The notes below the pieces were generated by a model, which was not told where the DNA came from, searched no databases, and saw only the letters and a list, made by a program, of their open reading frames with translations. From positions 2,418,001 through 2,482,000 of the forward strand of contig NZ_JAVDQF010000001.1 in NCBI RefSeq assembly GCF_031454135.1: a stretch of DNA of 64,000 nt, written 5' to 3'. The stretch comes from Arthrobacter russicus (GTDB lineage Bacteria > Actinomycetota > Actinomycetes > Actinomycetales > Micrococcaceae). Every line of letters starts with the position of its first letter. The stretch's first letter is position 1. Positions 61,040 through 64,000 of the stretch are shown one piece after another. A program made the translations under genes and the position numbers.

Positions 61040-61660
61040 TCAAGCCACGGCGAGCAGCACCCCGACGCCGATGAACAGTCCGCCGAAGACCCGGTTGAGC
61101 ATGATTTCGCCTTGCCGGCTCGTGGTGAATCGCCGCAGTGAACGGGCCGCTGCGGCGAAGAACAGCCACATCACCGCGATGTCCACCAAGACCACGGTGG
61201 CCGCCAAGACCAGATATTGCGGCAGCAACGCCGCGTCCGGCCGGATGAACTGCGGTACGAAGGCCAGGAAGAACACGATTGCCTTCGGGTTGAGCAAGTT
61301 CACCCAGAAACCCCGGCGGAACATCGAGAAGGCGCTTTCCCGTGCTGCCGATGCCGCCTCCGGGGCAGGCTCAACGGGCCGGCTGAAGATCTTGCGCACG
61401 CCGAGATAGACCAGATACGCCGCCCCTGCATAGCGGATCAGGTGGAAGGCGATCGGCGAGGAGGCGACCAGGAGCCCGACGCCGGCGGCGACGATGGCGA
61501 TTTGCAGCAGCAGAGCGGCCTGCTGGCCCAGAATGCCCCACAAAGCACGGCGGAATCCGGAGCTGAGCGCGTTGCTCATGGTGTTGATCGCGCCGGCGCC
61601 GGGCGTGAAGCTGATCAGCAGGCAGGCGGCCAACAAGGCCAGCCACAGGGATGGTTGCAC
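61040..61660 (-). CDS. LysE-family amino acid exporter
   Basis: 206-residue membrane protein with about six helices. It has the LysE/RhtB opening LLISFTPGAGAINTMSNAL, GFRRALWGILGQQAALLLQIA, and the conserved NLLNPKAIVFFLAFVPQFI. It exports amino acids or derivatives. GTG start with TAGTAT 6 nt upstream (leaderless type). It converges with the IdnD-like gene across a short GC hairpin. Confidence 0.9.
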   Translation of the reverse strand: MQPSLWLALLAACLLISFTPGAGAINTMSNALSSGFRRALWGILGQQAALLLQIAIVAAGVGLLVASSPIAFHLIRYAGAAYLVYLGVRKIFSRPVEPAPEAASAARESAFSMFRRGFWVNLLNPKAIVFFLAFVPQFIRPDAALLPQYLVLAATVVLVDIAVMWLFFAAAARSLRRFTTSRQGEIMLNRVFGGLFIGVGVLLAVA

Positions 61661-61666
61661 CTGGAA

Positions 61667-61672
61667 ATACTA
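61667..61672 (-). promoter_or_regulatory. -10 box of leaderless lysE-type gene
   Basis: TAGTAT on the minus strand, then TTCCAG, then the GTG start at 61660. Confidence 0.45.
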
Positions 61673-61725
61673 GACGATCGCCGATGTGCGTGGTGTGACG
61701 CAGGCCGGCTGGCTTCCACTCCGGA

Positions 61726-63111
61726 TCAGACGCCGAATTCGGCCGGCATCCGGCCGGTTTTCACTGCCGACTGCAAGGCGGCGTAGTCCTTTTCGCACTG
61801 GTCGGCGTAACTGGCCGACCAAGCCACGATCGCTTCGTCGAACCGCTCGCTGCGCCCCAGATAGCCGGCCGCGACCGCGCCGGCCCCGGTCTGGCTGTGC
61901 GCCCGGGCCAGGAGCCGGGCGCACCACTCGACGTAGCTGGTGAAGTTGGCGGCGGACAAGCCGTTGGTCTCCACCGAACCCTTCATATCGCGGAACTGGC
62001 GCCAGTAGTAATCGACCCGGCGGCGATCGTCGTCGTCGCCGGCGAATCCTTGGATCCAACCGAGGAAGGGGTCTGAGGAGGCCTGCAGGATCTTCTGGTT
62101 GGCGACCACCCGGTGGCCCTCCGAGCCGCCCCGGTGCGGATCCACTCCGGGCGGCAGTCCGTTGGGCATTCCGCCGTAAACCTGCAGCACCGAGGGCGGG
62201 GCCTCCTTGGCCTGCAGGAACAACGGTTCGCCCGCGGGCCCTTCGAGCAGCATCACATAGCAGCGGGTGCCCACCGAGCCGACGCCGACCACCCGCAGCA
62301 CGTAGTCCACCAGAGTGAATTGCTGCAGGAGCACCGCGATGTCCGAGCGCACCGTGCTGCTGTACTCCTGGAACAGCCGGGCGAATTCGTGCGGCTCGGC
62401 ATGCGGCACATGGCGCATGATCGGCGGTTGGTCGACGATTCGGGAGACGCCGTCCTCATGCCGGGCAACGATTTTGCCGAGTACCTGTTCCGACGTGCGT
62501 CCACGGGCTTTTTGGCTGGCCTTGCGCAACAGCTTCTGTTCGTCGGAGTTGAGCTGGTCCTGGACCCCGTCGGTGTTGACTTGGAAGTAATAGCGTTCCA
62601 GGGCGGTCAAAGCCATCAGCCGCAGCAGTGTCTGCCGATAGCCGGCTACCGCGGACCGGGTGGCGCTGGTGGCCTGCTGCTCGCTCATCGAGTTGTCCCG
62701 GGCGCCGACCATGACGCTCGCAGCGAGTCGTTTCAGGTCCCATTCCCAAGGCGCCAAACCGGCTTCGTCGAAGTCATTGAGGTCGAAAATCAACTGCCGC
62801 TCGGCCGATGCGAAAAGCCCGAAATTGGAAATGTGCGCATCGCCGCAGGAAGGCAGCAATACTCCAGTGTGCTGGTTCTGCGCCAAATCCGCGGCCATCA
62901 CCGAGGCGGTGCCCCGGTAGTAGGCGAACGGCGACTGCAGCATCCGGCCGATCCGCACTGGCACCAGCTCGGGCAGCCGGCTGCGGTTCTGGTCCTGCAG
63001 GATGCTCACCGGGTCCCGGTCCAAGGCGGCGAAATCAGCCTGCGCCGCACGTGGCAGGCTGCCGCGTAGTTTCTTTCCTTGTCCAGTCAGCTCCGCAATG
63101 CTCGGCGACAT
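61726..63111 (-). CDS. DUF2252 protein
   Basis: 461 residues of the DUF2252 family, function unknown. It contains PSCGDAHISNFGLFASAERQ followed by DLNDFDEAGLAPWEWDLKRL, which resembles the catalytic and metal-binding loops of the aminoglycoside-phosphotransferase/kinase-like fold (HGDxHxxN ... DFD). It therefore may be a small-molecule kinase-like enzyme, which is inference. Start at the ATG 63111 with GGGGGAA 5 nt upstream; the extension to 63177 has no support. Confidence 0.85.
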   Translation of the reverse strand: MSPSIAELTGQGKKLRGSLPRAAQADFAALDRDPVSILQDQNRSRLPELVPVRIGRMLQSPFAYYRGTASVMAADLAQNQHTGVLLPSCGDAHISNFGLFASAERQLIFDLNDFDEAGLAPWEWDLKRLAASVMVGARDNSMSEQQATSATRSAVAGYRQTLLRLMALTALERYYFQVNTDGVQDQLNSDEQKLLRKASQKARGRTSEQVLGKIVARHEDGVSRIVDQPPIMRHVPHAEPHEFARLFQEYSSTVRSDIAVLLQQFTLVDYVLRVVGVGSVGTRCYVMLLEGPAGEPLFLQAKEAPPSVLQVYGGMPNGLPPGVDPHRGGSEGHRVVANQKILQASSDPFLGWIQGFAGDDDDRRRVDYYWRQFRDMKGSVETNGLSAANFTSYVEWCARLLARAHSQTGAGAVAAGYLGRSERFDEAIVAWSASYADQCEKDYAALQSAVKTGRMPAEFGV

Positions 63112-63152
63112 GAATTCCCCCAATATTGTGTTGTGCTTTTGGTCCGCCAAGT

Positions 63153-63758
63153 CTAGGCCGCAGTGCCCCTGGTCCACACTTCATCCCAGGGCCGGTAGCC
63201 GATGGCCACTGAAGTCCGGGCTGCGATCTCGGCCCCGGCGAACCGGTCGGTGATCCACAACGCCAGGTCCAGACTCGAGGTGAGTCCGGCTGCGGTAATT
63301 CGGTCCCCGTCGTCGGCCACTTTCTGCGGGACCACAAAACTTCCGGCCGCCCGCAACTCCTCCAGGACGCCTTGGCTCGCGGTGGCCGCCCGGCCGTGCA
63401 GCATGCCCGCGGCCGCCAGCACCATCGCGCCGGTGCTCACCGATCCGGCCCACTGCAGGCCGGGTGCGATTTCGGCGAGTTTCCGGGGCAGGAATCCATC
63501 CTGCACCTGGGCCCAGGTGCCGTGGGCGGGTTTGGCCACCCAGCCGCCGCCGGGGATGATCACCGCGTCCGGCTTGCCGAGCACGTTTTCCACGAAGATC
63601 TGGGTCTTCCAGGCGGATTGAACCAGGCCCGGGCTGCGCACACCGACCAACTCGACGTCGAAGGGGGCGCCCTCCCTGGCTGCGATGTTCAAAACCTCGG
63701 CCGGGGCCAGCGCGTCCAGATCGTCGAATCCGTCGAAAATCACGATTTCAATGCGCAT
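63153..63758 (-). CDS. DJ-1/PfpI-family protein with the active-site Cys replaced by Ser
   Basis: 201 residues. The early EIVIFDGFDDLDALAPAEVL matches the family, whose nucleophile elbow normally reads SVCTGA. Here it is GSVSTGAMVLAAAGML, so the cysteine nucleophile is a serine. The catalytic activity of the typical members (isonitrile hydratase, glyoxalase or protease) should therefore be lost or altered. The other fold elements (AVIIPGGGWVA) are intact. ATG at 63758. Confidence 0.85.
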   Translation of the reverse strand: MRIEIVIFDGFDDLDALAPAEVLNIAAREGAPFDVELVGVRSPGLVQSAWKTQIFVENVLGKPDAVIIPGGGWVAKPAHGTWAQVQDGFLPRKLAEIAPGLQWAGSVSTGAMVLAAAGMLHGRAATASQGVLEELRAAGSFVVPQKVADDGDRITAAGLTSSLDLALWITDRFAGAEIAARTSVAIGYRPWDEVWTRGTAA

Positions 63759-63874
63759 GCATCTATCGTCCCTGGTGGGCGGAGCCGGGCGGAAGGAAAG
63801 TTACCGGAGAGTAATCGGTCTTTGCGAAATCTTTACATTCCCGGATTTCCGTGCCGCCCGGCTCCGGCCGCGGT

Positions 63875-64000
63875 TCAGGCGTTTTCCAGCTCGGCCAACA
63901 GGCCTTCCAGCTGGTTGAGCGTCATGGTCATGCCTTCGATCATGCCCATCGCGACGATCTGATCGCGCTCTTCATTGCTGGTGAAAGCGACCTCGTTGCG
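63875..64000 (-). CDS. SRPBCC/AHSA1-like protein, 3' end only
   Basis: Only the last 41 residues are visible: RNEVAFTSNEERDQIVAMGM followed by IEGMTMTLNQLEGLLAELEN and Ala-stop. The EERDQIVAMGMIEGM pattern is typical of the C-terminal helix of AHSA1/SRPBCC-domain proteins. The gene continues beyond the right edge of the window. Confidence 0.6.
   Translation of the reverse strand, partial: RNEVAFTSNEERDQIVAMGMIEGMTMTLNQLEGLLAELENA

Overview
The window is G+C-rich DNA from a high-GC Gram-positive actinobacterium, most likely of the Micrococcaceae (Arthrobacter/Renibacterium-like). The evidence is a mycothiol-dependent formaldehyde dehydrogenase, a SAM-IV-type riboswitch, a DtxR/IdeR-like iron box, a DUF4235 protein, frequent GTG/TTG starts, and many genes whose start codon lies exactly 6 nt behind a TAnnnT -10 box, as in leaderless actinobacterial mRNAs. 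The genus is inference.

Layout. 1-5.3 kb: 5' part of panD, a LysR regulator divergent from an MFS exporter, a formaldehyde-detoxification pair (mscR and a metallo-hydrolase) and an M15 peptidase. 5.4-11.4 kb: a secreted phosphodiesterase/phosphatase, tRNA-Gly(CCC), kynA, dcd, a DUF559-like nuclease gene bracketed by two copies of an intergenic repeat, and a UMF1-type MFS protein. 11.5-17.8 kb: a complete Mrp Na+/H+ antiporter operon (A/B fused, C, D, E, F, G) with 4-bp overlaps. 17.9-29.9 kb: a 3723-residue sortase-anchored adhesin with about 24 tandem beta-sandwich repeats, then a lipoprotein and a DUF4235 protein. 30-33.2 kb: TPP riboswitch and ykoEDC ECF transporter. 33.3-36.9 kb: an unusual HTH-MurA fusion, and a SAM-IV-controlled DUF1737-rhodanese-metZ operon. 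37.2-42.5 kb: a large unrecognised secreted protein, an ABC exporter and a small secreted protein ending at a perfect 58-nt palindrome. 42.5-47.6 kb: an iron-box-preceded siderophore-interacting protein and a run of minus-strand metabolic genes, including pabC. 47.8-49.5 kb: an A+T-rich GmrSD-type restriction gene, clearly foreign in composition. 49.6-53.9 kb: a P-loop kinase-PabB fusion, a low-molecular-weight phosphatase, a VapBC-type toxin-antitoxin pair and a second phosphodiesterase. 54-61 kb: a sugar-acid (idonate/gluconate-like) catabolic cluster with an IclR regulator and three matching operator-like palindromes. 61-64 kb: LysE exporter, DUF2252 protein, a DJ-1/PfpI protein lacking its cysteine, and the 3' end of an AHSA1/SRPBCC-like gene.

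The points most worth follow-up are the giant adhesin, the HTH-MurA fusion, the kinase-PabB fusion, the two riboswitches with Shine-Dalgarno-sequestering hairpins, the IclR operator set, the foreign GmrSD gene and two families of intergenic inverted repeats. All calls come from reading the sequence and translations. No database search was run.
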